Source of the DNA: Streptomyces sp. NBC_01314
GTDB lineage: Bacteria > Actinomycetota > Actinomycetes > Streptomycetales > Streptomycetaceae
Direction of reading: 5' to 3'
NCBI RefSeq assembly: GCF_041435215.1
Contig: NZ_CP108394.1
Coordinates: 1,488,001 to 1,552,000 of the forward strand
Length of the DNA: 64,000 nt
The notes below the pieces were generated by a model. The model had not been told where the DNA came from. It did no database searches and saw only the letters and a program-made list of their open reading frames with translations. Each line of letters starts with the position of its first letter. The first letter of the stretch is position 1. This document shows, piece after piece, positions 9,253 to 19,147 of the stretch. Made by a program: the position numbers and the translations under genes.

Positions 9253-10727
9253 GCGGGACGTTCGTCGGTATGCCGGCCTTCCCGAAGGCCGCGCACGAAG
9301 CCGTGCACAACACGACCCTGCGCGGCAATCTGCGCCACGCCACCCACACCATCCGGGCCAAACGCGCGGCCGCGGTCGCGGAGATGTCCGACTGGGCCGC
9401 GCTGCGCGAGGCCGGCAAGCAGATCAAGGACCACACGCTCCGTCATCTCGACCGGTATCTCGTGCAGCTGGAGGAGGCGGTCACGGCCGCGGGCGGCACG
9501 GTCCACTGGGCCGCCGACGCGGACGAGGCCAACCGGATCGTCACGTATCTCGTCAAGGCGACCGGGGAGAGCGAGGTCGTCAAGATCAAGTCGATGGCCA
9601 CGCAGGAGATCGGGCTGAACGAGGCGCTGGAGGCCGAGGGCATCAACGCCTACGAGACCGACCTCGCCGAACTCATCGTGCAGTTGGGCAAGGACCGGCC
9701 CTCACACATCCTCGTCCCGGCGATCCACCGCAACCGGGGCGAGATCCGGGACATCTTCGCGCGCGAGATGAGCGAGTGGGGCCGCCCGGCCCCCGAAGGT
9801 CTCACCGACACACCCGCCGAGCTGGCGGACGCCGCGCGGCTGCATCTGCGGGAGAAGTTCCTGCGCGCCAAGGTCGGTGTCTCCGGCGCCAACTTCATGG
9901 TCGCCGACACCGGCACGCTGGTGGTCGTGGAGTCCGAGGGCAACGGCCGGATGTGCCTCACCCTGCCCGAGACCCTGATCTCCGTCGTCGGCATCGAGAA
10001 GATCGTCCCGACCTGGCGGGACCTGGAGGTGTTCCTGCAGACCCTCCCGCGCTCCTCCACGGCCGAGCGGATGAACCCGTACACCTCGACCTGGACGGGC
10101 ACGACCGCCGAGGACGGCCCGCAGACCTTCCACCTCGTCCTCATCGACAACGGCCGCACCGACACGCTCGCCGACGAGGTCGGCCGCCAGGCCCTGCGCT
10201 GCATCCGCTGCTCGGCCTGCCTCAACGTCTGCCCGGTGTACGAGCGGGCGGGCGGCCACGCGTACGGCTCGGTCTACCCGGGCCCGATCGGCGCCATCCT
10301 CAGCCCCCAGCTCCGGGGTACGGGGAGCGAGATCGACGCCTCCCTGCCGTACGCCTCCTCGCTGTGCGGCGCCTGCTACGAGGTGTGCCCGGTCGCCATC
10401 GACATCCCCGAGGTGCTGGTGCATCTGCGGGAGCGGGTCGTGCAGGGCGGCCCGGTGACGGAGCAGGGCAACAAGGTCGTGCTCAAGCCCGCGAAGGGGC
10501 ACGCCGCCGAGCGGGCGGCGATGCGCGCGGCCCGCTGGGCGTTCAGCCACCCCGGCGCGCTGCGCACCGGGCAGCGGCTGGCGTCCCGCACCCGCCGCTT
10601 CCATCCCCGTACGCTGCCGGGCCCCGGCAAGGCGTGGAGCGCCAGCCGCGACCTCCCCGCGCTGCCGGCCGAGCCCTTCCGGGACTGGTGGCAGCGTACG
10701 AACGGTGGAAAGGAAACGGGCAAGTGA
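9249..10727 (+). CDS. lutB: L-lactate oxidation complex, Fe-S subunit LutB
   Basis: This 492-residue protein is the LutB/LldF subunit. It has an N-terminal LUD domain (about residues 60-290, including VSGANFMVADTGTLVVVES) and two 4Fe-4S clusters in CIRCSACLNVCPVY (about 317-330) and CGACYEVCPVAIDIP. The start ATG at 9249 overlaps the lutA stop. A longer in-frame extension upstream lies wholly inside lutA and is rejected. The complex would oxidise the L-lactate formed from rhamnose-derived lactaldehyde. Confidence 0.93.
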   Translation: MSGTFVGMPAFPKAAHEAVHNTTLRGNLRHATHTIRAKRAAAVAEMSDWAALREAGKQIKDHTLRHLDRYLVQLEEAVTAAGGTVHWAADADEANRIVTYLVKATGESEVVKIKSMATQEIGLNEALEAEGINAYETDLAELIVQLGKDRPSHILVPAIHRNRGEIRDIFAREMSEWGRPAPEGLTDTPAELADAARLHLREKFLRAKVGVSGANFMVADTGTLVVVESEGNGRMCLTLPETLISVVGIEKIVPTWRDLEVFLQTLPRSSTAERMNPYTSTWTGTTAEDGPQTFHLVLIDNGRTDTLADEVGRQALRCIRCSACLNVCPVYERAGGHAYGSVYPGPIGAILSPQLRGTGSEIDASLPYASSLCGACYEVCPVAIDIPEVLVHLRERVVQGGPVTEQGNKVVLKPAKGHAAERAAMRAARWAFSHPGALRTGQRLASRTRRFHPRTLPGPGKAWSASRDLPALPAEPFRDWWQRTNGGKETGK

Positions 10728-11410
10728 GCAGCAGGGATCTGATCCTGGGCCGGGTGCGGCGCGCCCTCGCCGACGTACCACGGGACGACACTCCCCCAGT
10801 GCCTGAAGGGCCTGGGAGGGACCCCCAGTACGAGCAGGCGGTCGCGCGGGACTATCTCCGTGAGCACGGAGCGCTGAGCGTCGCGGAGACGGTGGAGCTG
10901 CTGGCGGAGAACCTGGCGGACTACCGGGCGATCGTGCACCGCACGGACGCGGACGGGCTCGCCGAGGTCGTCGCGGGGCTGTTGCGCGAGCACGGCTCGA
11001 AGTCGGTGCTGTCTCCGCCGGGGCTGCGTGAGGAATGGTTGTCGGCGACCGACGTGACGCGGGTGCCGGACCGGCGGGAGAGCACTGCGGACGAGCTGGA
11101 CCAGGTCGACAGCGTCGTCACCGCCTGCGCCCTCGCCATCGCAGAGACCGGCACGATCGTCCTTGACGGCTCCCCCGACCAGGGCCGCCGCCGGATCACG
11201 CTCGTGCCCGACCACCACATCTGTGTCGTCCGCGTACCGGACCAGGTCGTGTCGTCGGTGCCGCAGGCCCTCGAACGCCTCGACCCGGCCCGCCCGTTGA
11301 CCTGGATCTCCGGGCCGTCCGCCACCAGTGACATCGAGCTGGACCGGGTGGAGGGGGTGCACGGACCGCGCACCCTGGAGGTCGTGCTGGTGACCGGAAA
11401 CGGCGGCTAG
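10724..11410 (+). CDS. lutC: L-lactate oxidation complex subunit LutC
   Basis: This 228-residue protein is a LUD-domain LutC/LldG subunit. The conserved part includes CALAIAETGTIVLDGSPDQG and the ending TWISGPSATSDIELDRVEGVHGPR. A GTG start overlaps the lutB stop (GTGA). Residues 23-36 are encoded by a palindromic repeat-like stretch (10791-10828) that looks inserted in frame between the helix-like N-terminus and the rest of the domain. Otherwise the gene appears intact. Confidence 0.9.
   Translation: MSSRDLILGRVRRALADVPRDDTPPVPEGPGRDPQYEQAVARDYLREHGALSVAETVELLAENLADYRAIVHRTDADGLAEVVAGLLREHGSKSVLSPPGLREEWLSATDVTRVPDRRESTADELDQVDSVVTACALAIAETGTIVLDGSPDQGRRRITLVPDHHICVVRVPDQVVSSVPQALERLDPARPLTWISGPSATSDIELDRVEGVHGPRTLEVVLVTGNGG
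10791..10828. repeat. Palindromic REP-like element inside lutC
   Basis: The 38-base stretch begins CTCCCCCAGTGCC, continues TGAAGGGCC and ends TGGGAGGGACCCCCAG. The halves TCCCCCAGTGCC and GGCCTGGGAGGGA can fold on each other. Its composition and symmetry resemble small repeats found scattered in Streptomyces genomes. It stays in frame and codes for a proline-rich TPPVPEGPGRDP segment. Confidence 0.5.
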
Positions 11411-11427
11411 CACCAGGACTTGGACTC

Positions 11428-11461
11428 GGCTTCCCGGACGTGGCAGCGCGGCCGGGAAGCC
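11428..11461 (+). terminator. Hairpin after lutC
   Basis: GGCTTCCCGG and CCGGGAAGCC form a perfect 10-bp stem with a 14-base loop 17 bases after the lutC stop. There is no U-tract, which is common for Streptomyces terminators. Confidence 0.55.
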
Positions 11462-11583
11462 CGCAGGCCGCGGTCGGCCGGATCTCGACGGTGGGCGGTC
11501 GTTCCGATGGCTGTCCGCCGGTCACGTACGTGGCGATCTTGCTAGGTTGGTGGCGTCTACACGCGCCAACACGGGGAGTTTCC

Positions 11584-12378
11584 ATGCCACTTGACCGTCC
11601 GGCGATCAACAGCGGTGTTCCGCACTCGGCCCGGATCTGGAACTACTGGCTCGGCGGCAAGGACTGCTACGAGATCGACCGGCAGGTCGGTGACGAGATC
11701 CGTGGGGTGAACCCCCAGATCGTCGACATCGCCCGCGCCCAGCGGGCGTTCCTGCGCAGAACGGTCACTCATCTGACCGAGGAGGCCGGCTTACGCCAGT
11801 TCCTCGACATCGGGACCGGGCTGCCATCCGCGGACAACACCCACGAGGTCGCCCAGCGCACGGCCCGGGACGCGCGCATCGTCTACGTCGACCACGACCC
11901 GACCGTCCTCGCCCACGCCAACGCCCTGCTCACCAGCACCCCCGAGGGCGCCACCGCCTTCGTCTCGGCCGATCTGCGCGACCCGGAGACCATCCTCGAA
12001 CGCGCGGCCGACACCCTCGACCTCGCCCGCCCGGTCGCCCTGTTGCTGCTCGGCATCACCGCCCATGTGCCCGACGAGAGCGTGTACGGCATCGTCACCC
12101 GGCTCCTCGACGCCCTGCCCTCCGGCAGCCACCTCGTGCTCGGTGACAGCACGGAGGTGTACCGGCCGGAGGCGATGCGGAGCATGGTCGAGCACTGGAA
12201 CAAAACGAGCGACAACCCGCGCGTCAACCGCTCCCCCGAGCAGCTCACCCGCTTCTTCGACGGGCTGGAACCGCTGGAACCCGGGCTCGTCTCCGTGGCC
12301 CGGTGGCGGTCCGAGCGGGGCGGCTCGGACGAGCCGTGGGAGGTGGACTGCTTCGGCGGGGTGGGGCGCAAGCCGTGA
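11584..12378 (+). CDS. SAM-dependent methyltransferase, DUF574 family
   Basis: This 264-residue cytoplasmic protein is of the DUF574 (Methyltransf_19) family, which is greatly expanded in Streptomyces. The N-terminus SGVPHSARIWNYWLGGKDCYE is the family hallmark. The SAM-binding region is FLDIGTGLPSADNTHEVAQ, with an acidic strand YVDHDPTVLAHA. The start at 11584 follows GGGGAG by 6 bases. An in-frame start 144 bases upstream is not supported. The substrate of these enzymes is unknown in most cases and neighbours give no hint. It stands alone between lutC and the UDG gene. Confidence 0.88.
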   Translation: MPLDRPAINSGVPHSARIWNYWLGGKDCYEIDRQVGDEIRGVNPQIVDIARAQRAFLRRTVTHLTEEAGLRQFLDIGTGLPSADNTHEVAQRTARDARIVYVDHDPTVLAHANALLTSTPEGATAFVSADLRDPETILERAADTLDLARPVALLLLGITAHVPDESVYGIVTRLLDALPSGSHLVLGDSTEVYRPEAMRSMVEHWNKTSDNPRVNRSPEQLTRFFDGLEPLEPGLVSVARWRSERGGSDEPWEVDCFGGVGRKP

Positions 12379-12423
12379 GCGTCGCGGCACAGCGATGACG
12401 ACGCGGGAACGACGACGCGGGCA

Positions 12424-13098
12424 CTACGGCTCACTCTTGGCCAACGCTTCGGCGGCCACCCTCAGATCCGACACCAGTCCCGCGTACGCGCCCTCGCGGT
12501 CGTCGGCGCGGAGTACGGCGGAAGGGTGGATCGTGGCCACTGCGTACGGCCCATGGGATCCGTCCGGGGGCATGGGCAACAGCGCGCCGCGGTCCTTGGT
12601 GACCCGGAAGGAGTTGCCGAGCAGTGTTCGGCCGGCGGTCGCGCCGAGGGCCACCACGATCTCGGGCCGGACCAGGCGCAGCTCGGCGAGCAGCCAGGGG
12701 CGGCAGGCGGCGGCCTCGCGCCGGTCCGGGGCCTTGTGGATACGGCGCTTGCCGCCGCCCGGTGGACGGGTGAACTTGAAGTGCTTGACCGCGTTGGTCA
12801 CGTAGGCCGTGTCCATGTCGATCCCGGCCTCCTCCAGCGCCCGCCGCAACAGCTGCCCGGCGGGGCCGACGAAGGGCTCGCCCTGCCGGTCCTCCTGGTC
12901 CCCCGGCTGCTCGCCTACGAGAAGGATCCGCGCGGACTCGTCCCCCTTGCCGAAGACCGTCCGGGTGGCGTTCTCGTGGAGGGGGCAGCCCCGGCAGTCC
13001 GCCGCGGCCCGGCGGTGGGCGGCGAGACCGCCACGGCTCGGGAGATACGGCTCGGCGTCGTAGGTCCGCCGGTCGCGCGCATGGTCGGTGGGGGTCAT
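12424..13098 (-). CDS. udgX: UdgX-type uracil-DNA glycosylase
   Basis: This 224-residue protein belongs to the family 4-like uracil-DNA glycosylases. Motif A is GEQPGDQED (62-70), the C-terminal motif is IHPSAVLR, and the diagnostic loop KRRIH is present at 117-121. In mycobacterial UdgX the histidine of that loop forms a covalent bond with the abasic product, so the enzyme traps itself on uracil-containing DNA. The iron-sulfur ligands visible are Cys35, Cys38 and Cys132. His106 (NAVKHFKF) sits where ordinary family 4 enzymes have the fourth cysteine. A strong ribosome site, AAGGAGGT, precedes the ATG. It is transcribed away from the EamA gene. Confidence 0.9.
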   Translation of the reverse strand: MTPTDHARDRRTYDAEPYLPSRGGLAAHRRAAADCRGCPLHENATRTVFGKGDESARILLVGEQPGDQEDRQGEPFVGPAGQLLRRALEEAGIDMDTAYVTNAVKHFKFTRPPGGGKRRIHKAPDRREAAACRPWLLAELRLVRPEIVVALGATAGRTLLGNSFRVTKDRGALLPMPPDGSHGPYAVATIHPSAVLRADDREGAYAGLVSDLRVAAEALAKSEP

Positions 13099-13199
13099 CC
13101 GCAGCCACCTCCTTCACCGGACAACGGCTCGGAACTCAATGCCGGGTACCCCCGGCGTCCTGGATCTTTCATGGATTGCCCCATGGGGGGCACTTACGG

Positions 13200-14090
13200 A
13201 TGATGGCCGCCCTCCTCGCTCTCGCGTCCGCCGCCCTGTACGGCATCGTCGACTTCGCCGGCGGGCTGCTGTCCCGGCGGGTGCACTTCGCCGTGGTCAC
13301 CCTGATCGGGCAGGCGGGCGGCCTCCTGACGGCGCTCGTGGTGGCGCTTTTGGTGGCGGCACCGGATGTGCGGCCGGCGGATGTGCTGTGGGGCGCGCTG
13401 TCCGGCGTCGGGAGCGGGGTGGCGATGACGTTCCTGAACCGGGGTCTGAGCCGGGGCGGTATGACCGTGGTGGTGCCGGTCAACGCCTTGACCGGGGTCG
13501 CGCTGTCCGTGCTGTGCGGGGTCGCCCTGCTCGGCGACCGGCCCGCCGGTGTGGCCTGGCTGGGCATCTGCGTGACGCTGCCGGCGCTGTGGCTGGTGTC
13601 GGGCGGGGGCGCGGCGAGGACCACCGGGAAGGGGACCAGGTCCGCCGACGCGGGGGGCCCGGCGGGGTCCGCCGGGCTTCGGACGGGGGCGGCCTCGGAC
13701 GGGCTGGTCGCCGGCCTCGGTGTGGCGGTGCAGTATCTCGGGCCGGCCCGGGCCGGCGCGGAGAGCGGGGTGTGGCCGGTGGTCGCGGGGCGGGCGGCAG
13801 CGGTCGTTCTCCTGCTCCCGTGGCTGTGGCGGCACGGGGGGCGGTTCCGCCGGCCGCCGGAGGTGTGGGGGAAGGCCGGCGCGATCGGGGCGGGCGCCGC
13901 GCTCGCGCTGATCCTCTACCTGTGGGCGGCCCAGCGGCAGATGCTGTCCGTCGTGGTCGTCCTCGCCTCCCTGTACCCGGCCGTCCCCACGGTCCTCGGC
14001 CTGACCCTGCTGCACGAACGGGTGACCCCGCGGCAGGCGGTCGGACTCGTCAGCACGGCGATCGCCATCGTCCTGCTCCCCCTGGGCTGA
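13200..14090 (+). CDS. EamA/DMT-family transporter
   Basis: This 296-residue membrane protein has about ten hydrophobic helices in two EamA repeats: LALASAALYGIVDFAGGLLS at the start and AALALILYLWAAQRQMLSVV in the second half. The family exports or imports small metabolites and amino acids; the substrate here is unknown. The start is ambiguous. ATG codons at 13200 and 13203 lie about 9 bases after a G-rich run, and a TTG at 13176 would add eight residues. A loop of charged and glycine residues (about 140-165) separates the two repeats. Confidence 0.82.
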   Translation: MMAALLALASAALYGIVDFAGGLLSRRVHFAVVTLIGQAGGLLTALVVALLVAAPDVRPADVLWGALSGVGSGVAMTFLNRGLSRGGMTVVVPVNALTGVALSVLCGVALLGDRPAGVAWLGICVTLPALWLVSGGGAARTTGKGTRSADAGGPAGSAGLRTGAASDGLVAGLGVAVQYLGPARAGAESGVWPVVAGRAAAVVLLLPWLWRHGGRFRRPPEVWGKAGAIGAGAALALILYLWAAQRQMLSVVVVLASLYPAVPTVLGLTLLHERVTPRQAVGLVSTAIAIVLLPLG

Positions 14091-14207
14091 CGGCCTCTCG
14101 GCCCGGCCAGGCAGGAGTCGCCCCAGGTGGGAGGCGGTACGGGCCGTGTCCTGGGACCCGTACGGCGGTCACGGACGGTGGCCGGGGCGGCGGAACAAAC
14201 TTGGATG

Positions 14208-14247
14208 GTTCATTTTCTTGAACTGTTCGTGTTTATGAGGGTAGGTT
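14208..14247 (+). promoter_or_regulatory. furA promoter with inverted repeat
   Basis: GTTCA (14208-14212) and TGAAC (14219-14223) form an inverted repeat around six bases. The second arm overlaps a possible -35 box TTGAAC (14218-14223), followed after 18 bp by TAGGTT (14242-14247). The position suggests autoregulation by the Fur-family protein. Transcription would start at or very near the ATG at 14255. Confidence 0.45.
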
Positions 14248-14254
14248 GGTCGCC

Positions 14255-14704
14255 ATGACCGCATCCCAGCCTCCGAACACCGCCGAGGAGCTGCGCGGTG
14301 CCGGCTTGCGGGTGACGGCCGCGCGCGTGGCGCTGCTGGAAACCGTCCGGGACGGCGACCACCTCGGTGTCGAAGCGATCGCCTCAGGAGTGCGCGATCG
14401 TGTGGGCCACATATCGCTCCAGGCCGTGTACGAGGCTCTGAACGCGCTCACCGGCGTCGGGCTCGTACGCCGCCTCGAACCACCCGGCAGCCCGGCTCTG
14501 TACGAGGGCCGCGTCGGGGACAACCACCACCACCTCGTGTGCCGCGCGTGCGCCGCCGTGGTCGACGTCGACTGCGCGGTCGGGCATGCCCCGTGCCTGA
14601 CCGCCTCCGACGACCGCGGCTTCGCGATCGACGAGGCCGAGGTCATCTACTGGGGGCTGTGTCCCCGGTGTTCTCAAGCCAAAGCCAGCATTTCAGCACC
14701 CTGA
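14255..14704 (+). CDS. furA: Fur-family redox/metal regulator of katG
   Basis: This 149-residue DNA-binding regulator has a winged-helix domain ([15 protein letters not shown] to [20 protein letters not shown], about residues 15-75) and a metal/dimerisation domain. The latter contains [17 protein letters not shown] and a second CxxC in LCPRC, consistent with structural zinc and a sensing site. Its place directly before katG matches the FurA/FurS-catalase-peroxidase pairs known in mycobacteria and Streptomyces, where it represses katG until oxidation. The ATG at 14255 is preferred; a TTG nine bases earlier is possible. The gap to katG is 30 bp. Confidence 0.9.
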   Translation: MTASQPPNTAEELRGAGLRVTAARVALLETVRDGDHLGVEAIASGVRDRVGHISLQAVYEALNALTGVGLVRRLEPPGSPALYEGRVGDNHHHLVCRACAAVVDVDCAVGHAPCLTASDDRGFAIDEAEVIYWGLCPRCSQAKASISAP

Positions 14705-16951
<2,247 letters not shown>

Positions 16952-16966
16952 TCGTCCCGATCACGG

Positions 16967-17006
16967 CGTCCGGGCCGGCCCCTCGCGGGGCCGGCCCGGA
17001 CGTTTT
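16967..17006 (+). terminator. katG terminator
   Basis: CGTCCGGGCCGGCCCC pairs perfectly with GGGGCCGGCCCGGACG around a TCGC loop and is followed by TTTT, a classic intrinsic terminator. The remaining gap to 17237 shows no gene. Confidence 0.92.
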
Positions 17007-17237
17007 CGTAGGCAGGCATGGGATCGGACGACCGGATCAGCCGACCGTGGGACGACCGGACCCGGTACGGGCGGGCGGGCCGTTCGTGTCCTTCCACTCG
17101 GCTACGGGGACACGCCCTCCGGTGTGGGCCCCGACGAGAAGACACCGCCGCGAGCGGCGAACGAGACGACCCGCACCGCCGGGGACCCCGCCTCCACGCA
17201 GCCCTGTTCAGGACGGCCGCCGCGGCCCTGACCCCGG

Positions 17238-18047
17238 TCACCCCGTGGGGCGGGCGTCCTCCGGGGCGCCGATCCAACGGCTCGCCTCGACGTCGGCGGA
17301 GGTGTCCCGCAGCAGGGTCGGGGCGATGACCAGCTCCTCGACGACCGTCCGCTGCGGGAGCGTGGCGCACAGCAGTACGGCCCGTGCCACGTCCTCCGGC
17401 TGCACCATGGCCGCCCGCTGCTCCTCGCTCGGCGGGGCGGCGCGGCTGTCCAGGATCGGGGTGTTGACCTCGCCGGGGAGGATGCGGGTGGCGCGGATCA
17501 GGTCGTTGCGGAAGGTGTTGTGCAGATAGGTCATGAAGTTGCGCACGCCGGCCTTCGCCGCGCCGTAGGGGGCTCCACCGAGGAGGGTGGGCCGGATCGC
17601 GGCGAGCGAGGAGATGGTGATGATCGAGCCGCCGCCGCGCTCCAGCATGTCCGGCAGGACGGCCCGGGTGAGCAGGTAGACGGCGGTCAGGTTGACGCCC
17701 AGGACGGCGTTCCACTCGTCCTCGCCGATCCAGCGGACGTCGACGACCCTGCTGGCGCCGCCCGCGTTGTTGACGAGGATGTCGACGGGCCCGGCGGCGT
17801 CCCGGGTCCAGTCGACCAACTCCCGGACCTCGTCGGCGTTCTCGACATGCGTGGAGTGGGTGAACGCCGCGCCTCCGGCGTCCTCGATGACGGCGGCGAC
17901 CTCGTCGAGGATGTGCTGGCGGCGTCCGACGAGGACCACCGTCGCGCCCTCCTCGGCGAGCATCAGCGCCGTCTCCCGGCCGATGCCGGTGCCTGCCCCG
18001 GTGATCAGCGCGGTCTTTCCGTCGAGTTGCCCGTCGTGGTTGCCCAT
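17238..18047 (-). CDS. Short-chain dehydrogenase/reductase
   Basis: This is a 269-residue NAD(P)-dependent SDR. The cofactor motif is TGAGTGIG near residue 17, followed by NNAGG near 95. The catalytic Ser is in ISSLAAI, and the catalytic Tyr-Lys pair is in APYGAAKAG. The cofactor preference is unclear. The substrate is unknown. It follows the IclR-family gene with 89 bp between them and may share its transcript, and the divergent operon encodes another SDR and an idonate-type dehydrogenase. The start is the ATG at 18047; upstream frame extensions read into the IclR gene out of its frame. Confidence 0.85.
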   Translation of the reverse strand: MGNHDGQLDGKTALITGAGTGIGRETALMLAEEGATVVLVGRRQHILDEVAAVIEDAGGAAFTHSTHVENADEVRELVDWTRDAAGPVDILVNNAGGASRVVDVRWIGEDEWNAVLGVNLTAVYLLTRAVLPDMLERGGGSIITISSLAAIRPTLLGGAPYGAAKAGVRNFMTYLHNTFRNDLIRATRILPGEVNTPILDSRAAPPSEEQRAAMVQPEDVARAVLLCATLPQRTVVEELVIAPTLLRDTSADVEASRWIGAPEDARPTG

Positions 18048-18136
18048 GCCCGTCCGCCCGCCCTCCCGGCCAGGGGCGCGCCCACGCGCCCTCAGGAACG
18101 AGGATCCCCTCCCCCGGGGCCCGTGGGGAGGGTGCG

Positions 18137-18904
18137 TCAGCGGGCGGGCAGCCGGACGCCCAGCTCGGCCGCCGCCGACCGCAGCAGCGGGACCATGGCG
18201 ACGAGGTCGTCCAGGCCGCGGCGGAAGGCCGGCGCGGCGGTGGAGAGGGCGGCGAAGACGGTGCCGTCGGGGCGCAGCACCGGGACCGCCACGGCGCGCA
18301 GGCCGGCGTGGTGTTCCTCGTCGGCGGTGGCGTAGCCGAGTTCGGCGGCGCGGGCCACGTGGGCGCGCAGGACGTCGCGGTCGGTGACGCTGTTCGGTCC
18401 GTGCGGGGTCAGCTCGACGCGGTCCAGGAGGTCGGCGCGTACGTCGTCGGGGGCGAAGGCCATGAGGACCTTGCCCATCGAGGTGCAGTGCAGCGGCCCG
18501 TGGCGGCCCGGCTCGCTGCGGACACCGACCGGCAGGGGGCCGTCCACGTAGTGCACGTACAGCTGCCGGGTGCCGTCGAGGACGGACATCAGGGTGGCTT
18601 CCTCGGTCTGCCGTGTCACACGCTGCATCACCGGGAGGGCGGTGCCGGCGAATCCGTACACCTGACCGGCCTGCTGGCCGAGCTGGAAGAGCTTGAGGCC
18701 GGGTTTGTAGCGCTTGCCGTCGGTCTCGAACTCCACCAGGCCCTCGCGGCAGAGGGAGTTGACCAGCCGGTGGGCCGTGCTGACGGGGACGCCGCTGGCT
18801 CGGGCCAGTTCGGACAGGGTGATGCCGTGCGGGTGCTCGCCCACCAGGACGAGCAGCCGGATCGCCCGTCCGACGACATCCGCCGGTACCTCGCTGCTGC
18901 TCAC
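18137..18904 (-). CDS. IclR-family transcriptional regulator
   Basis: This 255-residue regulator has an N-terminal winged helix-turn-helix (ITLSELARASGVPVSTAHRL, about 28-47) and a C-terminal IclR effector domain (GKVLMAFAPDDV, ELGYATADEEHHAGLRAVAVPV). It is divergent from the gluconate/idonate-type operon, the usual position for a local regulator of that pathway. Three copies of a CCACTGnnnGGAAAG-like sequence lie in the shared promoter region. Whether it represses or activates cannot be read directly; sites downstream of the predicted idn promoter favour repression. Confidence 0.9.
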   Translation of the reverse strand: MSSSEVPADVVGRAIRLLVLVGEHPHGITLSELARASGVPVSTAHRLVNSLCREGLVEFETDGKRYKPGLKLFQLGQQAGQVYGFAGTALPVMQRVTRQTEEATLMSVLDGTRQLYVHYVDGPLPVGVRSEPGRHGPLHCTSMGKVLMAFAPDDVRADLLDRVELTPHGPNSVTDRDVLRAHVARAAELGYATADEEHHAGLRAVAVPVLRPDGTVFAALSTAAPAFRRGLDDLVAMVPLLRSAAAELGVRLPAR

Positions 18905-18916
18905 GGCGGCAAATTA

Positions 18917-18931
18917 CCACTGGATGGAAAG
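18917..18931 (+). promoter_or_regulatory. Candidate IclR-protein binding site 1
   Basis: CCACTGGATGGAAAG matches the inverted site 3 (CCACTGAGCGGAAAG on the minus strand) at twelve of fifteen positions. It lies just ahead of the IclR gene start. Confidence 0.45.
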
Positions 18932-18982
18932 ACCTCCCACTCAGCGGTGCCATCCACAGCCCCACGACGCGCCACCCGATGG

Positions 18983-19012
18983 TTGACATCGACCCCCTGC
19001 CACGCCGACGAT
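18983..19012 (+). promoter_or_regulatory. Putative promoter of the idonate/gluconate operon
   Basis: TTGACA (18983-18988) is followed after 18 bp by GACGAT (19007-19012), a weak -10. Candidate regulator sites 2 and 3 lie immediately downstream. Confidence 0.4.
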
Positions 19013-19013
19013 G

Positions 19014-19048
19014 CTTTCCATTGAGCAGACAGCCTTTCCGCTCAGTGG
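19014..19048 (-). promoter_or_regulatory. Candidate IclR-protein binding sites 2 and 3
   Basis: CTTTCCATTGAGC starts at 19014 and CTTTCCGCTCAGTGG starts at 19034, exactly 20 bp apart and so on the same face of the helix. The second also forms a TTTCC/GGAAA inverted repeat at 19035-19052. Confidence 0.5.
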
Positions 19049-19147
19049 GAAATTGGCGGGTCGCGTGGAGCGGTCCGCAGACTGCTCGGCTCCGCCGGCG
19101 GGCAGTCCCCGTCGCCCGCCACACCGAGCCACAGCCGAGAGGTCCGC

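Noticed and set aside
12431-13117. Overlapping minus-strand frame beside the UDG gene
   Set aside because: It is a different frame of the same strand rich in Arg, Gly and Pro; the UdgX frame has all family motifs and the ribosome site.
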